Of a stretch of DNA of 64,000 nt, positions 8,957 through 18,095 are shown piece after piece. Position 1 is the stretch's first letter, and each line of letters opens with the position of its first letter. The translations under genes and the position numbers were made by a program. The DNA is from Candidatus Thiodiazotropha sp. (GTDB lineage: Bacteria > Pseudomonadota > Gammaproteobacteria > Chromatiales > Chromatiaceae), in NCBI GenBank assembly GCA_023838465.1, contig JAIVEQ010000008.1:1-64000 (forward strand). The letters are read 5' to 3'. The notes beneath the pieces were generated by a model, which was given only the letters and a program-made list of their open reading frames with translations, ran no database searches and was not told the origin of the DNA.

Positions 8957-8983
8957 GTCGGGTGCGGCTTTGCCGCACCCGAC
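8957..8983. repeat. 12-bp perfect GC-rich hairpin between trpG and trpD
   Basis: GTCGGGTGCGGC and GCCGCACCCGAC flank a TTT loop. The stem is very stable, but the sequence after it (AATTATC) has no run of T, so this is more likely a REP-type palindrome or an mRNA-processing or stabilising site than an intrinsic terminator. It separates trpEG from trpDC. Confidence 0.6.
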
Positions 8984-9067
8984 AATTATCTTTGAAAATA
9001 CAGGATGTTTTGTGTTCATTGGCAGACTGAAATAGATTCCGGGTAAACAGATAGAGGAGATGCATCC

Positions 9068-10090
9068 GTGGAAATGCAGCAAGCCATCAATAAAATACTG
9101 GCCCGTCAGGACCTCACTACCGATGAGATGACAGGCGTCATGCGCAATATCATGACCGGTTGTGCTACACCGGCACAGATCGGTGGATTTCTTGTCGGCC
9201 TGCGCATGAAAGAGGAGACCGTCAGCGAAATTACCGCAGCTGCTTCTGTGATGCGCGAGTTGGCATCCGGTGTCTCTATTTCCGGTTTGTCGCATACAGT
9301 CGATATTGTCGGTACCGGCGGTGATTCATCCGCAACATTCAATGTTTCGACAGCCAGTATGTTCGTCGCCGCTGCAGCCGGTTGCCATGTTGCAAAACAC
9401 GGCAATCGTTCTGTCTCTTCCAAGTCGGGTAGTGCCGATGCGCTGGAGGCGGCTGGTGTGAGACTCGACCTGTCTCCTGACCAGGTTGAGCAGTGCGTAC
9501 GTGAGATGGGTGTCGGTTTTATGTTCGCCCCCGGCCATCACAGCGCCATGAAGCATGCCATCGGCCCGCGCAAGGAGATGGGAGTGCGCACCATCTTCAA
9601 TATCCTTGGGCCTTTGACCAATCCTGCCGGTGTGCCGAATCAGTTACTCGGAGTGTTTAGCAGCGATCTTCTTGAACCCTTGGCAGAAGTTCTGCAACGT
9701 CTTGGCAGCCATCACGTCATGGTTGTTCACTCTCGCGATGGTCTGGATGAGATCAGCATAGGTGATGTCACTGACGTGGCTGAGCTGAAAGAGGGTCGGA
9801 TTCGGCGTTTTACCCTACAGCCAGAGGATTTTGGGCTGAAGCGCAATTCACTCGATTCCATTCGGGTGAAGGATGCTACCGAGAGTCTGGCAATGATTCG
9901 TGGGGTACTTGAAGATAACCCGGGCCCGGCCCGTGATATCGTGGTGTTTAATGCCGGCGCAGCAATCTACACTGCTGGATTGGCAACTGATCTGAAGCAG
10001 GGGCTTGACAAGGCTGACCAGGCCATCGCCAGCGGTGAGGCGCGCAACCGGCTCGATCGATTGGTGGTCCTGTCACAGAGTTTTGATTGA
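9068..10090 (+). CDS. trpD: anthranilate phosphoribosyltransferase
   Basis: TrpD (340 residues) transfers phosphoribose from PRPP to anthranilate, the second step of tryptophan synthesis. The signature region DIVGTGGDSSATFNVSTA binds PRPP; KHGNRSVSSKSGSADALEA, APGHHSAMKHAIGPRKEMG and TIFNILGPLTNPA follow in family order. VHSRDGLDEIS lies further on. The GTG at 9068 is chosen because GAGGAG is 8 bases upstream; the ATG at 9074 is spaced too far. It is a stand-alone enzyme, not fused to TrpG. trpC follows after 110 bases. Confidence 0.95.
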   Translation: MEMQQAINKILARQDLTTDEMTGVMRNIMTGCATPAQIGGFLVGLRMKEETVSEITAAASVMRELASGVSISGLSHTVDIVGTGGDSSATFNVSTASMFVAAAAGCHVAKHGNRSVSSKSGSADALEAAGVRLDLSPDQVEQCVREMGVGFMFAPGHHSAMKHAIGPRKEMGVRTIFNILGPLTNPAGVPNQLLGVFSSDLLEPLAEVLQRLGSHHVMVVHSRDGLDEISIGDVTDVAELKEGRIRRFTLQPEDFGLKRNSLDSIRVKDATESLAMIRGVLEDNPGPARDIVVFNAGAAIYTAGLATDLKQGLDKADQAIASGEARNRLDRLVVLSQSFD

Positions 10091-10200
10091 ATAATCTTAG
10101 ATTCCGCAGTTGACCGCTGCAATCTGACATAAGGTAATGAAATGCCGTATCAAGTGATGGATTTTTACCACATCCATGTTCAACTGTGGATTCTAGGATA

Positions 10201-10998
10201 ATGACGGATACACCCGATATCCTGCTGAAGATCACCCGCCGTAAACGGGAAGAGATTGCTGAAAAGGAAGCTCTGCAACCCGTTGAAAATCTGAAAACAT
10301 TACTGGCTGAGGCTTCTGCCCCACGGGGTTTTACCACGGCGATTGCTCAGAAAATAGCGGCAGGAGAGGCCGGTGTGATTGCTGAAATAAAAAAAGCCTC
10401 ACCCAGCAAAGGCGTTCTGAGAGAGGATTTTTGTCCTGCCGAAATCGCACAGAGTTACGCTGAAGGGGGCGCTGCCTGTCTCTCTGTATTGACCGATATC
10501 GACTTCTTTCAGGGGCATGATCGTTATCTGCAGCAGGCACGAAATGCTTGTAACCTGCCGGTGATCCGTAAAGATTTCATTATCGATCCCTATCAGGTCT
10601 ATGAAGCGCGGGCCATCGGTGCTGACTGCATCCTGCTGATTGTCGCTTGCCTTGATGACAGGCAACTCAGTGCACTCAATGATCTGGCTCATCAGTTAGG
10701 GATGGATGTGTTGATTGAAGTGCATGATGCCGATGAGTTGGATCGTGCATTGCGGGTGAATAACCGTCTGATTGGTATCAACAACCGCAACTTACGCACC
10801 TTCGATGTGAGTCTGGATACCACATTGGAGCTGTTGTCGAAGATACCCGCTGAACGGATTGTGGTGACTGAAAGCGGCATCCTGGCGCCTGAGGATGTTA
10901 CATTGATGCGAGAGCATCAGGTGAATGCCTTTCTTGTCGGTGAGGCCTTTATGCGAGCTGATGAGCCTGGGGCAAAGTTGGCACAGTTGTTTGCCTGA
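10201..10998 (+). CDS. trpC: indole-3-glycerol phosphate synthase
   Basis: TrpC (265 residues) is a TIM-barrel enzyme that closes the ring of carboxyphenylaminodeoxyribulose-5-phosphate to give indole-3-glycerol phosphate. Landmarks are [19 protein letters not shown] (catalytic Lys), [25 protein letters not shown] (Lys), [26 protein letters not shown] and VTESGI, with the phosphate loop FLVGEAFMR. It is monofunctional, without a fused TrpF. The ATG at 10201 is preferred to a GTG at 10186. The stop overlaps the next gene's ATG as TGATG, suggesting coupled translation of the regulator. Confidence 0.95.
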   Translation: MTDTPDILLKITRRKREEIAEKEALQPVENLKTLLAEASAPRGFTTAIAQKIAAGEAGVIAEIKKASPSKGVLREDFCPAEIAQSYAEGGAACLSVLTDIDFFQGHDRYLQQARNACNLPVIRKDFIIDPYQVYEARAIGADCILLIVACLDDRQLSALNDLAHQLGMDVLIEVHDADELDRALRVNNRLIGINNRNLRTFDVSLDTTLELLSKIPAERIVVTESGILAPEDVTLMREHQVNAFLVGEAFMRADEPGAKLAQLFA

Positions 10999-11684
10999 TG
11001 CGTCGGGCCGACCGCCTTTTCCGTATCACTCAAGAACTGGAAACTGAACGCTATCTGACCGCCCAGACACTAGCGCAAAGATTGGAGGTCTCGCAACGCA
11101 CGATTTACCGAGATATCGATGATTTGTCGGCCTCAGGCGTGCCCATAGAAGCGATGGTGGGGGCCGGGTATCGCCTCTGTAGGGGGTTTCGTCTGCCTCC
11201 GTTGATGTTCGACGATGAGGAGCTGACAGCACTACTGTTCGGTATGCGCATGGTTCAAGGCTGGTCGGATCGGGAGCTTGCTGCAGCAGCGAGTCGGGCT
11301 TTGCGTAAGGTAGAGGCGGTACTACCGGAACGGTTAAGACCTGTGCTTGATCGGGAAACCTTGATGGTGCCCGACTATCACGTGCCAGATGAGGTGCGCG
11401 AGCATGTGGCCTCATTGCGTAAGGCCATCACCGAACAGCGCAAGGTACGCATTGCCTATCGTCGGGTAGATGGGGTTTCGTCAGAGCGGGTGTTGTGGCC
11501 TCTCGGTCTGTTTTACTGGGGACAGAAATGGACCCTTGGTGCCTGGTGTGAATTACGCGGGGCTTTTCGCCACTTCCGTCTCGATCGTATCGAGAGCTTG
11601 GTTATGACCGGTTCCCGCTATGAGTCGGCAGCTGGACGCACATTACACGATTTTCTGGTTGATGTGGGTGCTGATTCCGCCTAG
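10998..11684 (+). CDS. WYL-domain (YafY-type) transcriptional regulator
   Basis: This 228-residue protein begins with a DeoR-like winged helix (RRADRLFRITQELETERYLTAQTLAQRLEVSQRTIYRDIDDL), which should bind DNA. It continues with a WYL domain (KVRIAYRRVDGVSSERVLWPLGLFYWGQKWTLGAWCELR, FRHFRLDRI), a ligand-sensing fold. The family controls nutrient, stress and defence genes; the target here is unknown. The ATG overlaps the trpC stop by one base, so it is translated with the trp genes. No mobile or defence genes lie beside it, so the WYL domain alone should not be read as a defence marker. Confidence 0.82.
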   Translation: MRRADRLFRITQELETERYLTAQTLAQRLEVSQRTIYRDIDDLSASGVPIEAMVGAGYRLCRGFRLPPLMFDDEELTALLFGMRMVQGWSDRELAAAASRALRKVEAVLPERLRPVLDRETLMVPDYHVPDEVREHVASLRKAITEQRKVRIAYRRVDGVSSERVLWPLGLFYWGQKWTLGAWCELRGAFRHFRLDRIESLVMTGSRYESAAGRTLHDFLVDVGADSA

Positions 11685-11720
11685 TGCGCCTGTTCAGTGT
11701 TGCCCGTTAAAGTACCTGGA

Positions 11721-12629
11721 TTAAATTTTTGGTGCCTGATGTACTTTCAGCGTGCGTTTAATAACCGGCTGCTTCATACCGTCGATGCTGAGTTGTAGCC
11801 TGTACTCTCCCTCTGGTAAGCCGGAAATTAAAGCTTGCGGGCTTGTCCCCACGCACTTTCCATCTACACTCCAGCGCAGTGCAGCGGGGAGGCTACGATT
11901 TCCCTGAGGATCGTCCACCTCGGCCACGAGGGAGACCGGAGCTCCAGCGATCAATGTTGTCTCCTCACGGGGCTTGAGCATCCTGAGATGGGGCTTGAGC
12001 GGTGCCAGCGAGAAGGACGGACTGACCGCGGTCATGCTACGGAATCCGACCTGGTAGGTTACAGACAGGCGGCATGCTTTACCGCCGGGCAGATCTTTAG
12101 GATCGAAAGTCAGACTCTCAGACACCTCACTGATAGCCACCACACGATAGTGCTTTGCTCCCCAGTGTATGGCCAGGGTAAGTAAGGCATCATCCCCTTT
12201 ATCTGGTTTGGACAGCGTCAACGACAGATGGTATGACTTTCCCCTTTGCAATCGACCCTTTGGCCATTTCACCTTGATATCAGGACTTTTACCGACCAGG
12301 CAGCGGTAGATCTCACGCTCCTGTCGAAGTATCACGACAATTGCCGCACCCGGGAGAAGAGGGAGCCTGCCTACCAGCACTTTGTGGTCTGGCTCAAACT
12401 CATGACAAACCACTGGGGTACGTATCATAGGGTGATCATGCATCAGTGTCTCACCCTCTTCATCGAGAAGGAGCAGACTGTACTCACTGGTTTTCTTAGC
12501 ACCCTTTGGCTTATGCGCTGATACCCGCTGCTGGCTGCGACTGCTCAATAGGGAGAATTTTCCACCAGGGCCTATCAAGCCTTCAATGATCAGCCATTCA
12601 GATCCGGTACTCAGTTTTTTTTCGATCAT
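11721..12629 (-). CDS. hypothetical beta-rich protein with C-terminal Ig-like domain
   Basis: I do not recognise a named family for this 302-residue protein. It has no signal peptide or membrane segment. The N-terminal two thirds alternate short hydrophobic strands. The last 85 residues resemble an Ig/PKD-like repeat (APVSLVAEVDDPQGN, LRWSVDGKCVGTS, EGEYRLQLSIDG). Its ATG overlaps the stop of the upstream metalloprotease gene as ATGA, so the two are translationally coupled and probably act together. An in-frame start at 12662 lies inside that gene and is less likely. It may be a partner, chaperone or inhibitor of the protease. That is inference. Confidence 0.55.
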   Translation of the reverse strand: MIEKKLSTGSEWLIIEGLIGPGGKFSLLSSRSQQRVSAHKPKGAKKTSEYSLLLLDEEGETLMHDHPMIRTPVVCHEFEPDHKVLVGRLPLLPGAAIVVILRQEREIYRCLVGKSPDIKVKWPKGRLQRGKSYHLSLTLSKPDKGDDALLTLAIHWGAKHYRVVAISEVSESLTFDPKDLPGGKACRLSVTYQVGFRSMTAVSPSFSLAPLKPHLRMLKPREETTLIAGAPVSLVAEVDDPQGNRSLPAALRWSVDGKCVGTSPQALISGLPEGEYRLQLSIDGMKQPVIKRTLKVHQAPKI

Positions 12630-15424
12630 GGTGGTCCCACAAAGTCGAACATCTGTTGCCAACGCTGAGCAGATACCCAGCGCCTCCTGCAGTAAGTCAT
12701 CAAGTCAAAGATAGTGCCATTGAGAGCGCTGTTGTTGAGGATATCGAACGGAATTCCGGTGACCATGCCATTATTTTCAAAGTCAATCGGGTCGGTTCCA
12801 CCCGGCGCCTCACTGCCGTTGGGACACTGCACAGCCAAGTGTTGTTGGTTGAGACAGTGGGCCAGTTCGTGGGCAGCTGTGATTGGCCGGTAGGGGGTCA
12901 GGTATTCCAATCCACCAATATGAGCCCGTCCCCAGCCACCGTCTGTCGGGACTATAATGGCCCAGTAGGCATCATCATCCTCAGGGCAAAGAAGACCGGT
13001 GATGTCGATAAAAGCGCAGATGCGGATGAGTCGAATCCATTCAAGATGGCTGTTGCCAAAAATGTCATAGCCGAGAGAGCGGGAGAATTCACCGAATGGC
13101 GTTTCGATGATGGTACGATCCAGAGAGATGCGGATGGAATAGCTATCATGCCGGGAGATGGATTCAGCGGTTGTGGGTATCTGTTGTAGTGACTCCTCGA
13201 TCAGGTCACGACACTCTTGATTGGTGGGTGGGTTGCTGATTCCTGGAGCCATATTCAGGGTGCCGGTAGTATCAGGATCAACGGTGACCGGAATGTAGCG
13301 AATTCGGATCGGCTTCCGTTCCTCAAATTCGAATCCATCAAATCGCTGGGAAACTATTTCACTGAACCCTTCAATCTCATCAGTACCACCTGCCCCCTGA
13401 ACCCGTAGTTCCACCTCAATATCGAGCACGTCATGACAGAGTGCCTCTGGAATGAGGAAGTTAACTGTGTCATTTGTAACCCCCAGATTGGGGCTGGTGG
13501 GGAGATCAATTCTTGCGCCGAAGTCGGCCTCTGGAGGTCGCTCACTTGAGTCGTTGATAGGGGCATCCCATCCAGTGCCAGTGGGGAATTCCTCATTGAA
13601 ATAGCGTATCCGGCCCCAAACGCCTGGTAAAGCGGGTTGGTTCATTTCGGCCATGGTATGGGTTCCGATGAGGCGGACCACAGTCGATTTCCCGGCTACC
13701 AGTGCCACATCATCTTCTGGTGTCTGCATCCCTTGGGTGACTTCTATACCGATTATTTCCAGTTCAGGGGATTTCGATAACAGAAAAGTGACCGATCGAT
13801 CCACCTGACCGCAATCATTCTCGGCACGCAGGCGGTAGGTGGCGGTCGTTACAGAGGTATGGCTGCTCGGTTCGAGGGTGATGCTGTTGGTGCCTGTCAC
13901 TGCAAGAAACTGTTGGAACCCGAACGGGTTACTACCAGGAATGTCCGGACCAGCCGCCGTCTCGCGGGAGAGGGTTAAACTTTCCGCATTCTCGACCTCC
14001 CATGACAACTCGAGCTGATCACCGGGGCCCACTACATTAGTTTGTGCCGAGTTACCTCCAAGGCTGCCCTGGAAATAGCGTATAACGGGTGGTCCGACAG
14101 CTATGACATTGACAGCAGTTTGTGGCGGGCAAGGTATCGCCAGGGTTGCCTGTAGGGTGGGGAAAACCAATGGCCTGCCAAGACAGGTACTGGCAGCCAG
14201 GACCTGGGTGGCGGTTGCATTCATATCACCGACCCAGCTGTTGAAGGCATTCATCGCCAGCTTGTCGTAGAATCCCACCGCTCCGGAAATGAGCTCATTC
14301 GGCATCTGCACACGGATTTCAGTCGAACTCCAGTCACTTGGGTCGACCTCGAGTTCCCTGCAACCATTCACGGTGTGTGCAATCAACGCGATATTGTCAG
14401 GCTGAGGGTCGCCGAAGCCCTGGCCCTGGATGACCATCCAATCACCATGACAGGACCCTTCCAGCGCGATGCTTTCAATGTTGTCAGCCCAGGCCCTGAG
14501 GCGGCCGAACACCTTCAGGCTGGGTGCTTCCGAGTTGAAGATGTCGATCAATAAGCCTTCGCAACCCAGGCGGAGGGAGTTGTCGTCACCAGGGAGGATG
14601 GGCCATGCAGGTTCACCACATGCTTCAGGATCGTCCGGTTCAATCCAGCCTCCAGGTAGGCCGCCCCAAGGATCACCTTCAGGTCCGCCCCCCCACGGGT
14701 CTCCTTCAGGCCCTCCACCCCAAGGGTCACCTTCAGGTCCACCTCCCCAGGGGTTACCTGATGGGTCAATCTCAGGTCCACGCCCAGGAGAAGAACCGCC
14801 GCAAAAAGGTCCCCTAGCGGAAGCAACACCCCAGGCAAACTGATCATCCAAGGCGGCCTGCCCCCCTCTTCCCAGGGTGCGGTGCAAGGATTCAAGGGTC
14901 TGTTCGGCATGACTGAGTGAAGCGATATGACCAAAGGCATCATGCATGATCTCTGTGTTGCCGCCACTGGCGAGGAACGCTGCTTGATAGAGGGGGGCAA
15001 TAGCCTCGAAGGTGACCAACTGAGCGGATGGATATTTCCCACGACTGCTTCGCTTTGTTCTGACCACCTTATCCATGTTTGCCAGGGAGGCAGAGGGTGC
15101 TGGAAGGTGCTTCCGTAATGTGCGAAGTCCCTCGATAAAGCGATCAGGTGCAGTCGGGTCGTAGCATAAAACCGCATCGGCTTCCTTACGCAGCAGGGTA
15201 AGCAGGCGTAAGGGAAAAAACAGTCTGTCATGAATTGTACTGGCATAGCTGCGGGAGAGGCCAAGGCGGTTGGCAGTGATGCCCAACATCAAGGATAGGC
15301 GCTTAGCTGAATGTGGGTCATACAAAGGTGGCGGGGGAATCACATCTTCATCTGGCTTGCCGTCCAGTACTTTTTTGGCGGCCACTGATTTTTCTTTTTT
15401 TGAATACTTCCTTTTCTTCGCCAC
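12626..15424 (-). CDS. large multidomain metzincin-like metalloprotease without signal peptide
   Basis: This encodes 932 residues. A basic N-terminus (AKKRKYSKKEK) leads into a helical region (about 40-210), then a Gly/Pro tract with the 9-residue unit PEGDPWGGG (about 218-253). An IPT/TIG-like stretch follows (WMVIQGQGFGDPQPDN), then an Ig-like segment (LELSWEVENAESLTL) and a strand IEVTQGMQTPEDDVALVAGK common in secreted zinc proteases. The C-terminus has HELAHCLNQQH at about 852-862, the H-E-x-x-H-x-x-N-x-x-H zinc motif, and DLMTYC at about 907-912 as a Met-turn. The start is a GTG with CAGGAGA 7 bases before it. There is no Sec signal, so export would need another route. Substrate unknown. 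Confidence 0.65.
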   Translation of the reverse strand: MAKKRKYSKKEKSVAAKKVLDGKPDEDVIPPPPLYDPHSAKRLSLMLGITANRLGLSRSYASTIHDRLFFPLRLLTLLRKEADAVLCYDPTAPDRFIEGLRTLRKHLPAPSASLANMDKVVRTKRSSRGKYPSAQLVTFEAIAPLYQAAFLASGGNTEIMHDAFGHIASLSHAEQTLESLHRTLGRGGQAALDDQFAWGVASARGPFCGGSSPGRGPEIDPSGNPWGGGPEGDPWGGGPEGDPWGGGPEGDPWGGLPGGWIEPDDPEACGEPAWPILPGDDNSLRLGCEGLLIDIFNSEAPSLKVFGRLRAWADNIESIALEGSCHGDWMVIQGQGFGDPQPDNIALIAHTVNGCRELEVDPSDWSSTEIRVQMPNELISGAVGFYDKLAMNAFNSWVGDMNATATQVLAASTCLGRPLVFPTLQATLAIPCPPQTAVNVIAVGPPVIRYFQGSLGGNSAQTNVVGPGDQLELSWEVENAESLTLSRETAAGPDIPGSNPFGFQQFLAVTGTNSITLEPSSHTSVTTATYRLRAENDCGQVDRSVTFLLSKSPELEIIGIEVTQGMQTPEDDVALVAGKSTVVRLIGTHTMAEMNQPALPGVWGRIRYFNEEFPTGTGWDAPINDSSERPPEADFGARIDLPTSPNLGVTNDTVNFLIPEALCHDVLDIEVELRVQGAGGTDEIEGFSEIVSQRFDGFEFEERKPIRIRYIPVTVDPDTTGTLNMAPGISNPPTNQECRDLIEESLQQIPTTAESISRHDSYSIRISLDRTIIETPFGEFSRSLGYDIFGNSHLEWIRLIRICAFIDITGLLCPEDDDAYWAIIVPTDGGWGRAHIGGLEYLTPYRPITAAHELAHCLNQQHLAVQCPNGSEAPGGTDPIDFENNGMVTGIPFDILNNSALNGTIFDLMTYCRRRWVSAQRWQQMFDFVGPP
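14664..14771. repeat. four tandem 27-bp repeats coding for PEGDPWGGG units
   Basis: Units begin at 14664, 14691, 14718 and 14745 with CCCCAAGG, CCCCACGGG, CCCCAAGGG and CCCCAGGGG. The fourth has diverged. They lie inside the metalloprotease gene in frame, encode a flexible Gly/Pro/Trp linker between its helical and Ig-like parts, and could vary in number by slippage. Confidence 0.85.
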
Positions 15425-15767
15425 CAGGGTCTCCTGTATGCACTTTTAAGTTGGCTTTACTGGTGAAGCTGCCCTATATCCAGTTAGCGATATCTCCTAA
15501 ACTTTTGACAACAATACCCAAATAAAACGACTGAATGATTTGTAAGGATTAAAAGTAATGCATATGGGCATATAAAAAATAATAGAGGTCATTTTCCTAA
15601 TGTCAACGCAGTAAACAACTACTGTCTGCCCGGTCTTTATCCAAGAGGCGTAAAAAAACAAACTTGTTATCTGTCCCTGTTTTCTTACCTGAATCCGCAG
15701 GTTGATACTTAATGATATAAGGTCATCATGGCTATAGACCTACGGATTCAGGCTTCAATCATCGTAT
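15425..15767. other. 343-bp AT-rich gap between the two metalloprotease genes
   Basis: No convincing ORF is present. It holds the Shine-Dalgarno of the downstream 932-residue gene, presumably that gene's promoter, and the inverted repeat at 15688-15752 just after the stop of the 660-residue gene. The gap suggests two transcription units. Confidence 0.6.
15688..15752. repeat. inverted repeat, 15-bp arms with CCTGAATCCG / CGGATTCAGG
   Basis: CCTGAATCCGCAGGT (15688-15702) and ACCTACGGATTCAGG (15738-15752) match at 14 of 15 paired positions around a 35-base loop. It follows the stop of the 660-residue metalloprotease gene. The outer motif recurs at 2308-2327 and near 54186, pointing to a dispersed palindromic repeat. 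No T-tract follows. Confidence 0.6.
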
Positions 15768-17750
15768 TTACTTACGTCGCTTAACGGCCTTCAAACGGCG
15801 TTGCAGATCCTCAATGGCTGTTTCAGCTGATTTCCGTGCTTTCATCTGCTTGATGGTGCTCTCCAGGGTAGAGACCGCCTTCTCTTTGTTGTCGAGTTCC
15901 ATATGGCTGTTTGCAAGCTGTTTGATCAGTCGAGTCTCGGACAAGACATCAAATGCAGAGTCTCTGCCATAATCACTGGACAATTGAGTTGTGGCAGCGG
16001 TCAATTGTTCAACCGCAGTCTTGTGATCGGCGCAGTCTGCCACAATCACTCGCTTACCCTTTTTGATATCGACTCGTTTGTGGATACGTGCTGCGTTACG
16101 ACCAAGTGCTGCCGCGATGTGTCGAACCGCAATCGGGTCTGTGTCTGCATATCGCTCAGTCGCTTCGGTCAACTTGTCGATGACAGCCGGGTCTCTTCGC
16201 GATCCCCCATAGTAGAGAAATTTTGCTGCTTCCGGGCTGGTCATCAGATGGACGAGCTCTTCACTACCCCTGGATAGTGGATAGGCAATCCGGATACGTT
16301 GCGTGGTAGTGGCGACGAACCCAATTGGGAAACAGGGGTAATAGACCCTGAGCAGATATTCACCAGGTTCGGCAAACTGATGTCCCTTGGCCCCGAAGCT
16401 GAGACTGATACTGGTCAATGTCGAGGCGCCAGGGGCAAGCTCGAATGGCTCCGGTGGTGCCATCAGGTGTCGCACTGGTGGAATAAAGGCGACAATATCG
16501 CCGTTTGGCCGTTCAATGATGACCCGTAGCAGTCCCTCTTCCGGTTGTAGGCGATCGATCACATGGACAGGCTGCGTAGAGCTGTTGGTCAGCTTCAGTC
16601 CGAGAGTCACCGGAACCCCGACATCAAACACATTAGGTCCCTGCAGTTCCAGAGTGACTGGGGTCTGGAGCTGCTCGAATGCCGGCTTAAGGTCAGCACT
16701 GAGGTTGTTGCCTATCCAGTCCCTACCACCGAAGATGACATCGTTACGATCGGCATGACGCATCCAGATCAGTTCCGGGTCGTCGAATTCCCAGCGGAAA
16801 TTTGACCAAAAGTTAGTTTCACCACCGCCATTATCGGTATACCCCCATGGGTAGTTCATGAAGGATTCAGATCCACTATCCGGGTTGACCGATCTGGACC
16901 AGGAGTGCGGTAGATTAAAGGCGTGACCGATCTCATGGATCAGCGTCTGCAGGATCAGCCGGTCCTTTTTAGCTGAGCTGTCGTAGAGGCTGTCGACCTC
17001 CCTACCCCGGATGGCATCTTCCGCAATGGCCGATCCTTGACGAAGGAAGGTGTCACCGGCCTGCCAGCCACCCCAGTCAAACATAGTGCCGTAGTAACCG
17101 GAGTTATAGCCGGGATCGCCAAATTTCGGCACGATGACACTGTAGAGGTTCCACTGCAGTGTGTTGGAGAACCGGTCGAATCTGGCCTCCATCAGGTCAT
17201 GCAGTTCAGCCTCACTCCAGTTGTCTTCTGCATCATTGCTGTCCGCATCGTTAAGCAAGTCATCATGGACCACAGTGAGATCAATCCCGGAGCGCAAAAA
17301 CGTATCACGGATGTCCACTGAGCTTGGTAATCCACTGGGTGACGGGTCGATATCCGGATCGAGAGTCGGTGGGAACACGGTCCCTTGGAATCGGTCGACC
17401 TCCAGGGTTGCGGTACGGAAATACTCGGATATCTTGGGGCAGACATAGGATTGCACCAGGTTGCCGTTACTGAGCCAACTGACACAGGCTGCTGCCGGTG
17501 AGGCAAAGTAGCCGGTATAATAGGTGATCGGTATTCCACAGAACGTAAAGTGGGTATAAAGGTCGCCACTCAGGCGCTCCTGGGGACGACGCTTGTCCAC
17601 ATCAACGCGCAATTCGAGGATCGAACCATAACCAGCGGGTGTGACATTGCGGTAGCTGCCGCTCACCGGCCGCTTCAGAAATGTAACGATCCAATCGGGA
17701 TTAAGTTCGGCAATCTGCTCGATGTTGAGCTGGGTAAGATCAGTAGGCAT
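15768..17750 (-). CDS. metzincin-like zinc metalloprotease with helical C-terminal tail
   Basis: This encodes 660 residues with no signal peptide. The zinc site HEIGHAFNLPH (about 272-282) fits H-E-x-x-H-x-x-N-x-x-H, and SFMNYPW (Met at about 298) is a fitting Met-turn, so catalytic activity looks possible. N-terminal cysteines (TFCGIP, AAACVSW, YVCPK) may form disulfides. Residues 370-490 look like Ig-type strands (VTLELQGPNVFDVGVPVTL). The last 150 are helical and end very basic (RRLKAVKRRK), perhaps a partner-binding or secretion tail. AAGGAG lies 7 bases before the ATG. With the 932-residue neighbour it forms a protease pair on the minus strand. The exact family is not recognised. Confidence 0.65.
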   Translation of the reverse strand: MPTDLTQLNIEQIAELNPDWIVTFLKRPVSGSYRNVTPAGYGSILELRVDVDKRRPQERLSGDLYTHFTFCGIPITYYTGYFASPAAACVSWLSNGNLVQSYVCPKISEYFRTATLEVDRFQGTVFPPTLDPDIDPSPSGLPSSVDIRDTFLRSGIDLTVVHDDLLNDADSNDAEDNWSEAELHDLMEARFDRFSNTLQWNLYSVIVPKFGDPGYNSGYYGTMFDWGGWQAGDTFLRQGSAIAEDAIRGREVDSLYDSSAKKDRLILQTLIHEIGHAFNLPHSWSRSVNPDSGSESFMNYPWGYTDNGGGETNFWSNFRWEFDDPELIWMRHADRNDVIFGGRDWIGNNLSADLKPAFEQLQTPVTLELQGPNVFDVGVPVTLGLKLTNSSTQPVHVIDRLQPEEGLLRVIIERPNGDIVAFIPPVRHLMAPPEPFELAPGASTLTSISLSFGAKGHQFAEPGEYLLRVYYPCFPIGFVATTTQRIRIAYPLSRGSEELVHLMTSPEAAKFLYYGGSRRDPAVIDKLTEATERYADTDPIAVRHIAAALGRNAARIHKRVDIKKGKRVIVADCADHKTAVEQLTAATTQLSSDYGRDSAFDVLSETRLIKQLANSHMELDNKEKAVSTLESTIKQMKARKSAETAIEDLQRRLKAVKRRK

Positions 17751-18095
17751 AGCTATCTCCTTTTGCTATATCAATACGCCTGCCGCGTTACTGCACCCGG
17801 ACAGCAAATTCGAAAATGCTGTCGTACTACAAGGCTTGCGCCAGATGTCCTGATGGATACAGGACTATTTGCTTATTCGTCTATTTAGCCTGCTGCTAAT
17901 GGCCCACACTTGATATGTAAAAAGTCACATCCGTACGATGAATTATTTACCTGGCCCTTCCCCCTTTCTTCTCGAATCTGTTGATGTATTTAGATAGGGT
18001 TGTCGGGGAAACAGGGCAGGGACTCCTGACACCCCGTTGTCAGTAAGGTGTTGATAGAATTCTCTTCACATAACCATTGAAAGAGGAGAATGCCC
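17751..18095. other. 345-bp gap upstream of the metalloprotease island
   Basis: It contains the ribosome-binding site for the 660-residue gene at its left end and a small inverted repeat (TCCTG/CAGGA) near 17850. No clear -35/-10 pair, RNA gene or ORF was recognised. It separates the leftward island from the rightward remnant at 18096. Confidence 0.5.

Noticed and set aside
8957..8983. Terminator between trpG and trpD
   Set aside because: The stem is strong but lacks a T-tract on either strand, and trpDC follows on the same strand.
10998..11684. WYL regulator as the edge of a defence island with the metalloproteases
   Set aside because: It is coupled to trpC and faces away from the island, and no nuclease, ATPase or other defence gene is adjacent.
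14664..14771. Possible CRISPR array (regular 27-bp units)
   Set aside because: Units are contiguous with no spacers, in frame, and encode a protein linker.
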